64,000 nt of DNA from Panicum virgatum (lineage: Eukaryota; Streptophyta; Magnoliopsida; Poales; Poaceae). A model generated the notes under the pieces. That model ran no database searches, had not been told where the DNA came from, and saw nothing but the letters and a program-made list of their open reading frames with translations. The stretch spans positions 21,694,451 through 21,758,450 of the forward strand of contig NC_053149.1 of assembly GCF_016808335.1 (NCBI RefSeq), in the 5' to 3' direction. The stretch's first letter is position 1. The number at the start of each line of letters is the position of its first letter. A program made the translations under genes and the position numbers. Below, one piece after another: positions 32,777-44,957 of this stretch.

Positions 32777-35413
32777 GTGGACACGGCATTGGATAATGTT
32801 GCATCCAAAGCCCCCCGTTCTCCCATGCGGGAAACCGAGAATCCGATGCCGGTGGAGCCCATGGCATTGTAGCGTACATCGGCTGCATCTGCTTAGGAGG
32901 GAACAAGGTAACCACATCACCCCTGCGCTTGCTTGATTCTCCCCTAGGAGATGATGGGGCGCCTTGACGCGGAGGTGACCTTGGTCTCTTTCTTAGGGGC
33001 CGATTGTTTCGAGTGGCCTTTGAGTACTTATTCAACAGTTGACCAAAGGTAGGCTTCTGGTTTCCAAGCTTGCCCTACACCTTTGGCTTATTAGTCTTCC
33101 ATGTACCCACTTTCGGACGCTTTGGCTTGAATGTCCGAGGCTAACCACCAGGGCAGTCTGACCGGTCATCAAGACCGGTATGAGCGGTCTGACTGGTCTG
33201 ACCAGTTGGAGGAACCGGTCTGATCGGTCTTGGCCGAACAGCAGACCGGTCGCCTGAAGAAGAATCCTTTTGCCCCCGAGCGTGCGAGGCTTCAGTACGA
33301 TTCTCAGATTCTTCTTCCCATCAGGAGTCTTCTCCTGAATCACCTCCCTGGCCAGAATCTTGTTATCAACAGTCAACGGCCTGTCATCACCAATGATCAC
33401 ATTCTTGCCCTTTGCCCCTTCGGCTTGATCCGGCCGAATCAGCACCTTTGCATTGTTAAGATCAATGGTATGAACTGGGAACGGAGCTTTATCTATCTTC
33501 ATCTCCAGAAAGGCCAATCGTCCTTCATTTATGGCCGATTGCACCTGTCGATGAAATATGTTACCATCATTAGTCGCATGAAATGAAGAATTATGAAATT
33601 TGCAATAAGCGCGCCGCTTTAGCTCCACAAGCGGCAATATAACATGAGTAATCTTTAAATGCCCGAGTCGTAATAGCTCATCAAATATACGATCGCACTT
33701 GGACACATCAAAAGTAAACTTCATCTCCTCTTGCTGATTCTTTTGAGTCGGCTTGAGAGATGTACAAGTAGATGGTTTGGCCGAGGCGGGCCAAACGAAC
33801 TCAGCAGCATATACCTCTTTATTCTCATCGTCCAATGAATCGGAACCATATTCAACAACATGAGTGTTTGAACGATGGGACTTGTAGGTATCTTTCTCTT
33901 TTTTTAAATCTAGTTTCTTGACTCAAAGCCTTAGTTTGAAGCTGATTTATAGAATAAAAACTTGAACCATCAAGCTTCCCTCTATAGCTAGAACGTAAAC
34001 CCGCAAGAGCCAAATCATCCAAATCTTTTTTAGAAAGTGACAAATTAAAGCACCGGTTCATAATATCTTTAAACTTCTTAAAATACTCTTGGGTAGACTC
34101 GTCTCTACCCTGTCTAACCGATGTTAAATCTGTCAACTTAGTTTCGTTAACTCCATAATAAAAGTGATCATGAAACTTCTGTTCTAATTCGTCCCAAGAA
34201 CGAATTGAGTTAGGACCTAACGACGAAAGCCAAGAGAAAGCCGTTCCAGTCAAAGAAAAAGAAAACATGCGAACGCGCAAAGACTTGCTAGAACCGACTT
34301 CTCCAAGTTGAGCGATATATTGGCTAATATGCTCCCAAGTAGATCGATTATCATCACCGCTAAACTTGACAAAATAGGGAACACGCCAACCAGTGGGGTA
34401 AGGAATCAAATCAAAAGCATCAACGTACGGCCTACGATATAGCTGACTCCTACCCGCAACAAAGCCAAGTTTTTCTTTAAACATATCGGCCAGATCCTCT
34501 TTCATCCTAGCAAGATCGGCCTCATAGTTACTCGTAGACGCTTGACCAAAATGATGTGTCATAGGATTAGTGGTGGACATCGTTTGTGCGGCATACTGCG
34601 GATTAGCCCTAAGCCAATCATCCCAAACATCCTTGGGCAACGGTGGAGGAAAAGGGGGTTCACCATATGACTTTGTCGTATGCGACGGCACAAAATCTGC
34701 CAACTCTCGCTCTAGGCTATAATCAGCCGAAGCAGGTGGAGGCGTGATCTGTGGCTGTGACGTAGAACCGAGCACCATGGCACCGGTCTGACCGGTCTGA
34801 GTGACCGGTCTGACTGGTCCACCCGCGGGGCACCGGTCTGACCGGTCGGGGCGACCGATCTGACCGGTTTGGCCCTAGACGGCCGAACTAAGCCCGGTGG
34901 GGGCGTCTGTCCCACGAAGTAATTCGGCGGCATACCATACTGATAATTATCCGACGGTGCGGCCGAAAGACTAGGATTAGGGGGAAAATTGGAATAATCA
35001 TTAATAGTTTTATTCCCCTTGTTTTGCATACTCAAGTCGATAAGTATATCTTGTGTAAACTTTTGTGATTGCTCAAATCGACTCAAAAAGGCATCAGCAA
35101 ACTGCTTAATAGAATCGAAGGTAAAACTTACCTCGCTTGGAGTGGAAGCAGATGGAACAGCAGCCGTAGCCGTAGTAGATGGGTTCAGCGGCGGTGTGAA
35201 CGTAGGCATCTTGAACTCCTCCTTCTTGAACACGCCTTGTCGAGTCTTCCCGAAGCATGCAAGCAATCTATTCTTGGCATCTTCTTGTTCCTTCTGGAAC
35301 GCAGCCTCGAATTGCTTGAGCGTCTCCTCAGGTATGTCTTCATACTTGATGTTGATGGGAGTAGCATCTACCTTGGGATCAACCTTCTCACCGGCCTTTG
35401 TGCCCGATGAACT
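32777..35413 (-). pseudogene. gag of X2, broken
   Basis: It is parallel to the X1 gag. The start codon is lost: the base triplet that is ATG at 5910 in X1 reads AAG here (about 35401). Open pieces follow at 35266-34712, 34778-33852 (ELADFVPSHTTKSYGEP, WEHISQYIAQLGEV, FHDHFYYGVNETKLTDL) and 33835-33032 (YCKFHNSSFHATNDG). A frame break lies near 33850 in an A/T-rich run. X2 preserves the core gag stretch around 34150-34250 that is damaged in X1. GACCGGTC repeats lie at 33150-33250 and 34785-34865. Confidence 0.8.
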
Positions 35414-35423
35414 TCGCGAAAAG

Positions 35424-35501
35424 AGCTTCGCAAAGACCTAGAACCTCAAGCTCGAGAGGGACCCCGTCGGAGCTCAAAGATCTAGGGTGTCTAGAGCTCG
35501 G
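35424..35501 (-). repeat. Left part of X2 5' LTR
   Basis: It matches X1 6050-6125. About 130 bp corresponding to X1 5926-6055, including the LTR/leader junction, is missing here. Confidence 0.65.
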
Positions 35502-38500
35502 TGTGGCGGAACCACCCAAAACTACTGGGCCCGGGTGCACTGATCTTTGTTGCTAAGCAACTCTGACCCAAATTGGCACTCACCGGTAGTTCCTCGAGTG
35601 AAGCCTCGATAAAAGCCACGCTATTCCAGGATCAGCAGACAACACTCACACGAAGGTGAGCCCAGAGATTTCAACACAGAACATTGCATACATCTCAGAG
35701 TGATTGCAGCGGAAAAGAAATTTATTACAAACCATGTTCAGAGTAGTGAAAGTACTACAGAGTTCCTTCTACTCAAATTATTCAAGTCTCGTTGTTCAGC
35801 AGAAGCAGTAAAAGATAACTAGCGAAATAACATGACGCATCGATAAAGCCCGTACGAAAGCGTCACTCAGCGGGAGGGTGGTCAGCACCAGCTGAAGGGC
35901 CATCCCACTCAACAGACAAAGCACACGGCCAAGTAAAACTCGCAACCAGATCTTCAAAGTTAGCACCTGAAAAACAGTGCCACAAGCAAGGCTGAGTATA
36001 CTAATACTCAGCAAGACTGACCCGTCACCGGATATAACATAGTCCGATAACTAGACATGCAAGGCTTTTTGGTTGGTGGGGTTTGTTTTGCCAAAAAATG
36101 CAACTAAATGTGGATCCTTATTTTCAGATTTTATTTAGCCATCTTCCAGTCGGATTAACCATTCTAAGTTTGCATCTAACTCTACACAAACATGGTAGAG
36201 CAACCATTTAATCAACCAGCAGTATTATCATCATCATCATGTTCCACTTGTTACTTTGTGTGACCGAAAACATTAAGCAGTCTCATGCCGTGAGAGGCGG
36301 ACGATTCTGAATCGAATTTCAACCTGGCCAGGGGAACCTAGACCACACGTATGGGAACCAAGTCACCCACACAACATTTCCCCTTTCTTTCCAGTCCGTG
36401 GATCCGGAACACCCTCCCCGACTACAGAGCCCGACGTCTCTGCACCCGTACGTCCGGAAAAAAAAATAAACCTACTTCTACCAGGAGGGTGCGAGATCGT
36501 TCCACTCGCTGGTCCAATCAGGTACTTCAGCTTACCGATTACCATATTTCTCGATATGTGGCTAGTACTTTCAAACGCTTAACGAAATGAGCCACACACC
36601 GCGACCTTAGCCATTTTCGACTACACCAGCGGGGTATCACAACTACACAACCCCGCCCGTTGTCCTTATATTTCAGCAGGAATTAAAGTCAGTCAACTCC
36701 TATAATCTCGCGAAAGGCAGGAAACCTCTCGACTTTTACCGTACCTAGTTAGCGGGGCAACTAGTCGAGAAAAAGATCCGGATAACAACATAGGTACCTA
36801 GGGATCATGCACCTAAGGTTTTCGATTAACTCCTAGAAAACGTAAATGCAAAATAAAAATTATTACAACATATACAAATAGTAAGATGAATATAATGCGT
36901 AAAATAATGGGATTATGCACCGGGGCTTGCCTTCTTGGGCACTGTTCAAAAATAGCCTTGGGCTCTTCCGAACATTGGTTCGGGTCTTGATTCAAGTCAG
37001 TAATATTAAGATAGACACTCTCCGGAGTGGTAGTATGCGCGGGCACCAACTCGTAATCACCGTCGAGTAGATTTACCGTTTCTATATGCATGCAGAAATG
37101 ATATTGTTACAACATGATATAAACATATTTTTTCCATCACTATAAAGTTGTAGTCCAGAATAACACGTGTTTGTTGTGGTGGTCTTAGTTAACTCTATTT
37201 TCTGGGCAATCGTTTATAGAGTAGTTCTTAATTTCACTTTACTTCAAAAAAGAGCTGTGTGTTTTGATTTTCATTCTTATCATTAAAACATAGCAGACTT
37301 TCACTATTTCATAGCAACCAATTTACTCATGAGCTAGTGATGAAAAACTAAAGTAACTCGGATCAGGTACTTTAGCATCTATGGTATAGTTTTCAGCATC
37401 TAACCATAAAGTAATTAACCATAACAAAGCATGTAAGTAGATTACTCTAGTTGCTTCACCTTTTTGCACAGCAAGTTTGACTTGGGTTCTGGTGCTACAA
37501 ATTTTATGGTAGCATCTACCAAGCATCTACTCAGTACTGTAATTTTTCCAGATTTTATTCATTTATACATCTGAGGTAATAAAAAGAACAAAAACATTAA
37601 GCCATTAAATAAGATTAATTCTCCCGAGAGTTGTACTAGGGATATGGTTCTCAAATTTTTACCAGAGCCTACTCATGAGCTAAAAATACTGCAGAAAAAT
37701 TATCAGGCTTTATAACCACCAGATAATTTAGTTATGCATTTAACTTAACATGATTTAGCATAAATTTCTTAAGGTGCATTTAGCCAGTACTGCATATGAA
37801 CATTTTATTACAGATAGAACATACTCTGAACAATATCATGTCCAAAAATCAAGATCAGTTATGGTGTATATTACTCAGAACCAAAATAGTAAATCTAGCC
37901 CTAAGATGCTAAGCATGATTATTCACCAAAGCAAAACTCAGTAAATGCAGCTCAAAATTTTTAGACAGGAACACAAAGCTAAAAAGAGACTTCATAAATA
38001 AATCTAGATTTTTCTAAGCACAAGAACTATATATGAAGAATTAAGTTGATTAAACAAGCATAAATCATGGTATATAGTAAATGAACTCTAATAAATCTGA
38101 AATTTAGGAATTAACAGGGTTTCAGTTGTTCATGCATTCAGTAAAAATTCCAGAGCAAGTTCATGTGCATATTTTCCAGTATTAAATCGAGAAAGCTAGC
38201 AACAGATTAGAGAATCTTGATTGTTCCAATATGATAACTATTTTGGTTGGTTGTCATCTTTTTACTGTGATCTTAATATTCCATTATTGATAACATATCC
38301 AAAAATCAAGGTCATTTTCTAAGTAGAACTTCATGAACATGCATAAGGTGATTTTCTTATTCTTTTTCTCAGATTAAAATAAAGCAAAATATGAACATAT
38401 GACTGTAACAAAAGTTGTAGTTATTGTTCTAAGGATTCCAGAACAGTTGAGTTTGCATTTTTACGATTTTTCTACGATTTTCTAGGAATTTTTGAAGTTT

Positions 38501-40118
38501 GCTGTTTTGAGGTTCATGTACATTTTGCAGTTGGACCCCTGGAAATTTCGTGTCTTTTAACTTGGGGTCCCTGGCGGAAGTACAGAACAGAGGAGGGTAC
38601 GGGCGTGGCGTTTCCCGGCGAGGGGTTGGCCGGCGGCGAGGGGTTTGTGGGGGAAAAGAGAGAGGAGACCGAGGCGCACCTTAGGGTGTCCGTGGCTCGC
38701 CGGGGAAGGGTCTGAGGAGGCGGGTCCGCGGTGAGGGGCGGCCGGCGGTGGGTCTGATCGCCGGTGGTGGCGCTCCGGCGGTGTTGGGGTGGGGTGGTCT
38801 GGCTGGGAAGCTTCAGTAGGATGTGAGGAAGGTCGTGGTGCTCTTGATTTTGGCAATGTGGAAGCGGAGGGTGGAGTTCCACGGAGCAGCAGTGCTCGGC
38901 GGCGAGGTTGGTCGCGCCGGCGGTGGTCCAGCGAGGGGAGGGGCCAAAGGCTGGGTCTGGGAGGCTCGTGCGGTGGCAAGGAAGGTTGCTGGGGGTTCAG
39001 TTTAGGGGAAAAGGGGCCGAATTGGTGGTTTCCCGAGTGGCCGGCGAGCGGCGGCGCAAGAGATGGCCGGCGGCCTTGCTGGGCACGCGCGAGGGACTGG
39101 GCTCTGCCCTTTATAGGCCCGGAAGGAGGGGGAGGTCGTGCTAGGGGCGAGCTGTCTGGGGAAGGGTCGCCCGGGGGAGCTCAATCGCGGGCACGGCAGC
39201 GGCCGGCCATGGCAGTCGCCGTGGCGAGCAGAGGATGCGGCGGGGCGCGTGTCGAGCTCAGGTAGCGCCAGGAGAGCTGGTTTGGGGGCAAACCCAGGGG
39301 CGCGGGAGCGGTTTTGGGGCTGGGGCGCGACGCGTGGGCGGCCAGGTGGCCGGCGCCGGCGTACGGCGTCGCCGGTGGACGAGGTGCAGGGAGACGGAGG
39401 TGGAAGAACCGGTCAGTGGCAATATCGTAAATAAACCGAAGTTCCAAAAGCAGTTCTGTAATTTCAAATTTTCTCCCTCTTATTGGCTCCAAATGAAAAA
39501 GTGTTGAATACCACTTTTGCTCAGTTTTTCGAGATCTACAACTTTCGTGTTATGCACTTTTTCATTAGAGCAATGGTTTGAGAGTTATTTAATTATTTCA
39601 AAAACTATCATTTAAAGTACTTATCATTTCATGTGAATTTTGGCACTTTTACTCCTAGGCTTCAACTGGTTTTTGTTTATCATGACATGGTGAATATGTC
39701 TATTCATTTTCCTATGCATAAGTGCATTGGTTTGAAAGTTGTTTTTAACTTCCTTATTACTAGAAATTGAACTCTTGTTGATTTAATTTGTTTGAATTAG
39801 TAGCTCTTCACAAATCAAAGAATGGTTCCATTGATCTTTGCATTTGAGGGCTTTCCAGTTTGGATTTGATTTGCATAGAAAGTTTATAGGTCATTATGAA
39901 AGGTTTATTTTATTGTCTTATTACCACACATGTTAAGCCTAGTTTAAAAGGGTACCAATTATTGTTTTCAAACACATTGCACTCAAACACGTGCACACAT
40001 ACATTTACACATAAGTTTGCAAGAACTAGCCATAGGGTTCATATTTAAGTTTTCTTAGCTCATTTGTGTGGGAAATTCTGTTAATTGCCTGGGTTAAACT
40101 GACACCAGAGGTGTCACA
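35502..40118 (-). repeat. 3' LTR of Tekay-B (4617 bp)
   Basis: Termini are TGTGGCGG and GGTGTCACA, as in Tekay-A. The first 1.5 kb or so is clearly similar to the Tekay-A LTR, and the GC-rich promoter block is diverged. TATA box at 39110-39115. Confidence 0.9.
39110..39115 (-). promoter_or_regulatory. TATA box in Tekay-B 3' LTR
   Basis: CCTATAAAGG on the minus strand within the GC-rich block. Confidence 0.6.
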
Positions 40119-40136
40119 GCCTACCCCCCTTAAAAA
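40119..40136 (-). other. Polypurine tract of Tekay-B
   Basis: CTTTTTAAGGGGGGTAGGC on the minus strand beside the 3' LTR, nearly the same as in Tekay-A. Confidence 0.85.
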
Positions 40137-40139
40137 GAA

Positions 40140-41100
40140 TCTCGCCCCGAGATTCAAGTGAATAGGCTAAATGTGGAAAGTGTGTGTATCTTTGGTTGGT
40201 GAAACCAGAAGGTAGACATTGTTACCGACTTCGAGTTGCAAAGATTTTTCTTCTTTTTATCCAAATAATTCATTTGGCTAGAGTGGTCAGCTTTAAGATT
40301 TTCTTGTATTATCTTTGGTTGTTATTCAGCCTAATTATCAAGTCTGGTCCAAATATTTAGTGGTCTTCAGTTTGTGACAAACTCAGTGGAGTTTGACACC
40401 TTTGACCATACGAGGCTTTGATAGTGCCATTTTCAAGCTTGCTTGATAGCTGGGTGAGAACTCTGCTAAAAACGGGCATTTGTCTTCATGGTTGTCATAC
40501 AGAATGATGTAAGATCTTAGCATGTCTTTTAAGATTCAGTCCACTTTTCAGTTTGGCCGTCGGTTCGAGGATGATAAGCTGAACTTCGGATCAGTTTGGT
40601 GACAGGAGAAGATTTCAAGGGGTTTTCCAAAAAGTGTGCTAGTAGTTGAGCACCACTATTGAATTTAATTGTATGTGGTATGATATGTAGACCACAATAT
40701 GATCACGAGGGATACTGGCTCACTTCTTGGTAGTGTGAATAGTGTGTAATTGAAGAAAAGGTCGGTTGTCGATAATGATCCAAATGGAATCAGGCCTTGG
40801 AGGGGTGCTTGGCAAACCAATCATGAAATCCATAATCGGCAAAAGTTGGAGTGTAACGGGTATTTATAAGTGGTCTCGGTATAGCATTATGAGATATACT
40901 TAACGAGAAATTTGCATAGAGTCTTGATATACTTCGTTAATACCCATGTGATTGGAAAGCTTTGGAAAGAGGTGACCTATCAAGAATTGGTTTTCAAAGA
41001 TCACGATTCAGTTGATCCACTATGGAGATTCAAACCATACAACTCTATCCTTGTCATAGTAAAACATTTAGGCTTCTCCATTCTTTAAAAGAGCTTGTGC
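40140..41100 (-). pseudogene. Degenerate integrase remnant of Tekay-B
   Basis: Short stretches match the Tekay-A integrase region in order. For example, 40375-40455 corresponds to 21530-21615 (GTRRCRTP/ALYG area), and 40540-40640 corresponds to 21700-21800. No usable frame remains. RT and RNase H sequence is not present between this point and the gag-like ORF. Confidence 0.65.
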
Positions 41101-41961
41101 TTGACGATTTTCGCAGGACAGATTCTGAGTAGCTGATAGAATTTAGCATAACTGATAAATACAAGGTCGAAAAATTCTCAAATTTTTACTGGGGGTGCCT
41201 AAGATAATTGTGATCATTTCCTCTAGTCAACTCTAACTCAGAAACAGAGCTTAAGATAGTCAAATCCTTAAGTGTTTGCAGGAAGGTTGACCCAGATTTC
41301 AGACTGAACAGAGGGCTAGTATTTTGACTGTAAGTACCAAACCACTTGAAATAAAATTCTCAAAAATTTTCAGTAGTTTTTAGACTTAGTTATCAGAAAT
41401 TTTCATGTTTAACGGTTTCTCAAGAAAAGCGTTTAAGTGGGTCGAAAAATTCATGTGGCCAGACTGCTACAGGTTGACAGGATCATAGGGGTTTACCAAA
41501 AGACTAAATTTTGTGGGTTACACTTCTCCAAAATTTCTCAAAATTTTACAGCAGTAAGGAGATTTGTTTTACTACATTTTGTTACACAGGATCAACTTAT
41601 TTTGAGGTAGTTGGCCAGGTCTAAGATTTGGGTTTTCCTTCTGTACCTGCTGGTCCGCTTACATCTGACTGCTTTCTAGGATGGAGATTGCAATGTGGCA
41701 ATGCAGATATGTGGTTAAATGAGTTAAAGCACCCATGGGAGATAAGTTGGTGTCGATGTAATATACGGATACAACAACCCATACTCCTAAGAAATATGCA
41801 CACGGATTGGTGCATTTGTCCGGAGGTAAGCTAGTGGATGTGCGGTTCATGGTATGATGGTACACATGGTTTATGCACATAATGTGGTACACACAAGTGT
41901 GCTGAGTAAGTGCGTGGGCATGCGTTGCACATGTTGCAATGCAGTGTACTGACCAAGAAAG
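41101..41961. other. Tekay-B interior without recognisable coding
   Basis: AT-rich sequence with repeated words such as AAAATTCTCAAAATTTTTAC, also frequent in the leader of Tekay-A and Tekay-B (around 27060-27480 and 43440-44080). It sits where protease-RT-RNase H would be and seems to be leader-like sequence instead. Confidence 0.45.
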
Positions 41962-42756
41962 TTATGCAAGTTCTTTATATTTCTGTTGACCTTCATGAAT
42001 TTCTTCAAGAGTGGTGAAATTGATCCTTCCTTGTTCGACCTGATCAGCCTGTTTCTTGCGCTCATCCCGCAATCTTCTGCGCATGCTTTTATTTGTTTGG
42101 CTAGAACCTTGGTCCTGATTTTGCTGTGTGGCTTGAGGACATCTTCGAGCGAAGTGGGTAGGACTTCTACAGATGAAACAACGGTTCATCTCACTCGGAC
42201 CACTGTGCTGTTTGCATTGTAAGGATGTCATTACTGGCATATCTACTGAACTATTCTCGGTTATAGTGCACCTAGCTGGGTCCATAGTTTCACGGACAGG
42301 CGAGCGAGTTCTTGCTCTTAGGACTGTGTTGGCAACAATAGCATTGCGGGTTTGCCTTTTACCACGGGGAACGAATTTCGTGCATGTAATTTCCCATCCA
42401 GTCAAGTCTATATTGCTTGAGCCATGCTTGGGGGTCAGACACTTTACTTGGTCATCCTTAAGTTTCATCGGAAGTTGTGATGGTGGCATTAGGGAGTCCG
42501 AGTGAACATTCTTTATTTCTTGTGTCTCTTCATGGAGCTCTTGATAGTCTGCAACTGGAGATTGGTGGATCTTATGCCCATCTAGTTGAAAGTGTTGTTG
42601 CTGCAGAAAATGAGAAATCGCTTGCTGTCCCTGAACAAGTTGTCGAAGCAACTCATTTTGGGTGGCAAGTAATTCCTCAAGGCCGGGTGGTGGTGGCTGC
42701 GATCCGCTACCACTGGCACCGAAATTATCTAGAGTACTATGGGTTGCTCTCACCAT
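41962..42756 (-). CDS. gag-like ORF of Tekay-B (264 aa)
   Basis: The N-terminus (LEELLATQNELLRQLVQGQQ) and the zinc knuckle (CFICRSPTHFARRC, about residues 193-206) match gag of Tekay-A and Tekay-C. The part between is diverged and shorter, and the frame ends soon after the knuckle (GRINFTTLEEI, corresponding to [11 protein letters not shown] in A). It lacks the main capsid-type region. As in the relatives the ATG at 42756 directly follows TTTCAG. It may be a nucleocapsid-like RNA-binding remnant, or simply not yet decayed. Confidence 0.6.
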   Translation of the reverse strand: MVRATHSTLDNFGASGSGSQPPPPGLEELLATQNELLRQLVQGQQAISHFLQQQHFQLDGHKIHQSPVADYQELHEETQEIKNVHSDSLMPPSQLPMKLKDDQVKCLTPKHGSSNIDLTGWEITCTKFVPRGKRQTRNAIVANTVLRARTRSPVRETMDPARCTITENSSVDMPVMTSLQCKQHSGPSEMNRCFICRSPTHFARRCPQATQQNQDQGSSQTNKSMRRRLRDERKKQADQVEQGRINFTTLEEIHEGQQKYKELA

Positions 42757-42759
42757 CTG

Positions 42760-44395
42760 AAATATATGAGTTCAAGCATCAGCGATATGATTCGTATAGC
42801 TTCCAAGATGCAATGAACAAGTGTGCAACACAATAGAACACAACAAATGCTGTGTAACCAGTTTGTGCAGCGTTAGTCATTACAGAGAAATTCGTAACTT
42901 CCTTTTGGTTCATCGAATCTTTCTGAAATTTTGACAGCAACTAGATAATTTCACGTGCTACATCTTTGGTAGTCAACTCAGAAGCCAATTTTAAGAGTAA
43001 GATGGTCGAAAATTCCATTACTACACCTCTGGTTTTCTAGACAGAGTCTCGGTATTTAGAGCATAACTCTTGCTATATACATCTAATGAAGTTGAAATTT
43101 TTTTAGGCATGTAGCTTAGGAAATTTGGAACAACTTTGGTATTCAACTCCAAGGCTAAAACAATGGTTAAGATGGTTGAAATATTCCGTCTTTGCTTCTC
43201 TATTCTGTCTGTTTTTCAGCAGGCCGGATGATAGTGTTTTGTCTATAGCTTGGAGTATACTAGCTTCATGGATTGGAAAATTTGTGAGAACCCAGATTGT
43301 GAAATTTGTGACCACTTGGTTATTCAACTCACATCCAAGAAGAGTCATCTACAAGGGTGAAAATTTTAGCAATATCCCGTAGGATATAAATTGGATAATG
43401 AGATTTCAATTGTACCGGAAGCAAGTTTAGAGTTTCATCACTCTAAATTGAGGGGTCCATAAATTTTTGAAATTTTTCTAGGGCATTCCTAATATCATTG
43501 TGCACATTTTTTTTTAGTCAAGGCTAGGTCTAGATCAACCCTATGATGGTTTTTTTTTAAAGTCTTCCTTCCTGTATGTCCAGAAAATTCAGCGAACAGA
43601 GAGCTAGTGTTTTCTTTACCAAGGACAATATACTTGGTCAAAAATTCTCAAAATTTTATAGAAGATTCCCAAGGTAGTGAGGAACATTTCATCTAGTCAA
43701 CACTAAGGCCAGTTCAGATCCTAACAAGGTTTAATGCTCAAGGTTTTGAAGTGATGTCAAACCAGATAACAGATTGTCCAGAGAGTAAGTAAATTGACCA
43801 TATCTCCCAAACCAGTAGGCAAAGATAATTCAAACTTTTACAGTGAGTTCTATATTAAGTTACCTACAACTTTTGTGTTGAACGATTTTTCAGATAAGCA
43901 TCTTAAGGTGGTCGAAAAATTCAGTTTAGGCAGACTGTTCCAACTTGACAGATTTGCATAGGGTTACTATAAATTCGAAAAAACTAAGGTAGGAAGCTTC
44001 AAAAATTCTCATATTTTTACAGAAGATTCTAATTATATGTTGCTACATTTCATCTTACAGCCCAAACTTTATTTGAGCAAATCTTCATATCTTAAAAATT
44101 CGAGAAAGCCAGATTTTCCAGAATTTGCAGACTGTCTAGATGATCCTTAAGACCGTGTTTTAAACTTTTCGATTCTGATTTCTTTCAAGAGTTTCTTTGC
44201 TGATGATTTGAGGATGAATGCAGATCTTAACCGTCCTCACCAAAGAAAAGAATTGCCAAGTAACCTTGGACTTACGTGGTTAGTTTCGGTGGCATACATA
44301 ATACGACTCTCACTATGTAGCTACTCGATATAGCTAGATAGCCTATGATTCGATTTCGAGTTAGCGTACCTGCAGTAAATTGACAGTATATAAAA
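42760..44395 (-). other. Leader/intron region of Tekay-B
   Basis: Non-coding AT-rich sequence between the structured leader and the gag-like ORF. The orf0 present in Tekay-A and Tekay-C is absent here. Confidence 0.5.
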
Positions 44396-44401
44396 TTGAA
44401 C

Positions 44402-44704
44402 CTTCCGTGCCAGCACTCACGAAAGCATTCACATACATTACCAATCACTATAGAATTGGCATCCATACAATTACCGCCGTATGGACAACGTTAAGCATAT
44501 GTCATCGAAATAACGTATTGACTGTGTACCGTCTTTGACGGGGAATTGAATTCCAATTTTGAAACATTACTCCCCATATAATCAACCGAAGTTGGTATAT
44601 GGGCAGCAGCTCAAGTAGGCCACAGCTTGAGCTCCAGCGTTCGGCTCGTATCACCGACGGGAAGGTCAGACTCCCTCAGCTGACTGAGTAAGCATACCTT
44701 CGCG
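44402..44704 (-). ncRNA. Structured leader RNA of Tekay-B
   Basis: The same hairpin order as Tekay-A. CTTCCGTG/CACGAAAG at 44402-44425 pairs with one G-U in the RNA. CCAAT/ATTGG at 44441-44459 is a compensatory change of CCGAT/ATCGG. The CCATATA/TATATGG hairpin at 44574-44602 keeps the UUCG loop, and AGCTCAAG/CTTGAGCT follows it. A donor-like AAG|GTATGC starts its intron at 44697. Confidence 0.6.
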
Positions 44705-44943
44705 GCGACGATGTAGTTGCAGAATTTAAATTGCGGAATTTAAATACTGAAAAGTAATGTGCTGGAAGTTAGCCATACAAAATAAGCCACCTGATTATAC
44801 CCATAAGATCCCCTAGGGCTTTACGTTCTAGACTTGTCCTTGGAGATCCTAAATTCTCTCAAAAACTTTAGTAGTCTTGAAGTCAAGTTTTAAGGTTTGT
44901 TGTTAGAAAACAAGGGTTGCCATCTCTGGTAGGCTGTCTGCGA

Positions 44944-44955
44944 GCTCTGATGCCA
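44944..44955 (-). other. Primer binding site of Tekay-B (tRNA-iMet type)
   Basis: TGGCATCAGAGC on the minus strand, two bases from the 5' LTR, identical to Tekay-A. Confidence 0.85.
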
Positions 44956-44957
44956 GC

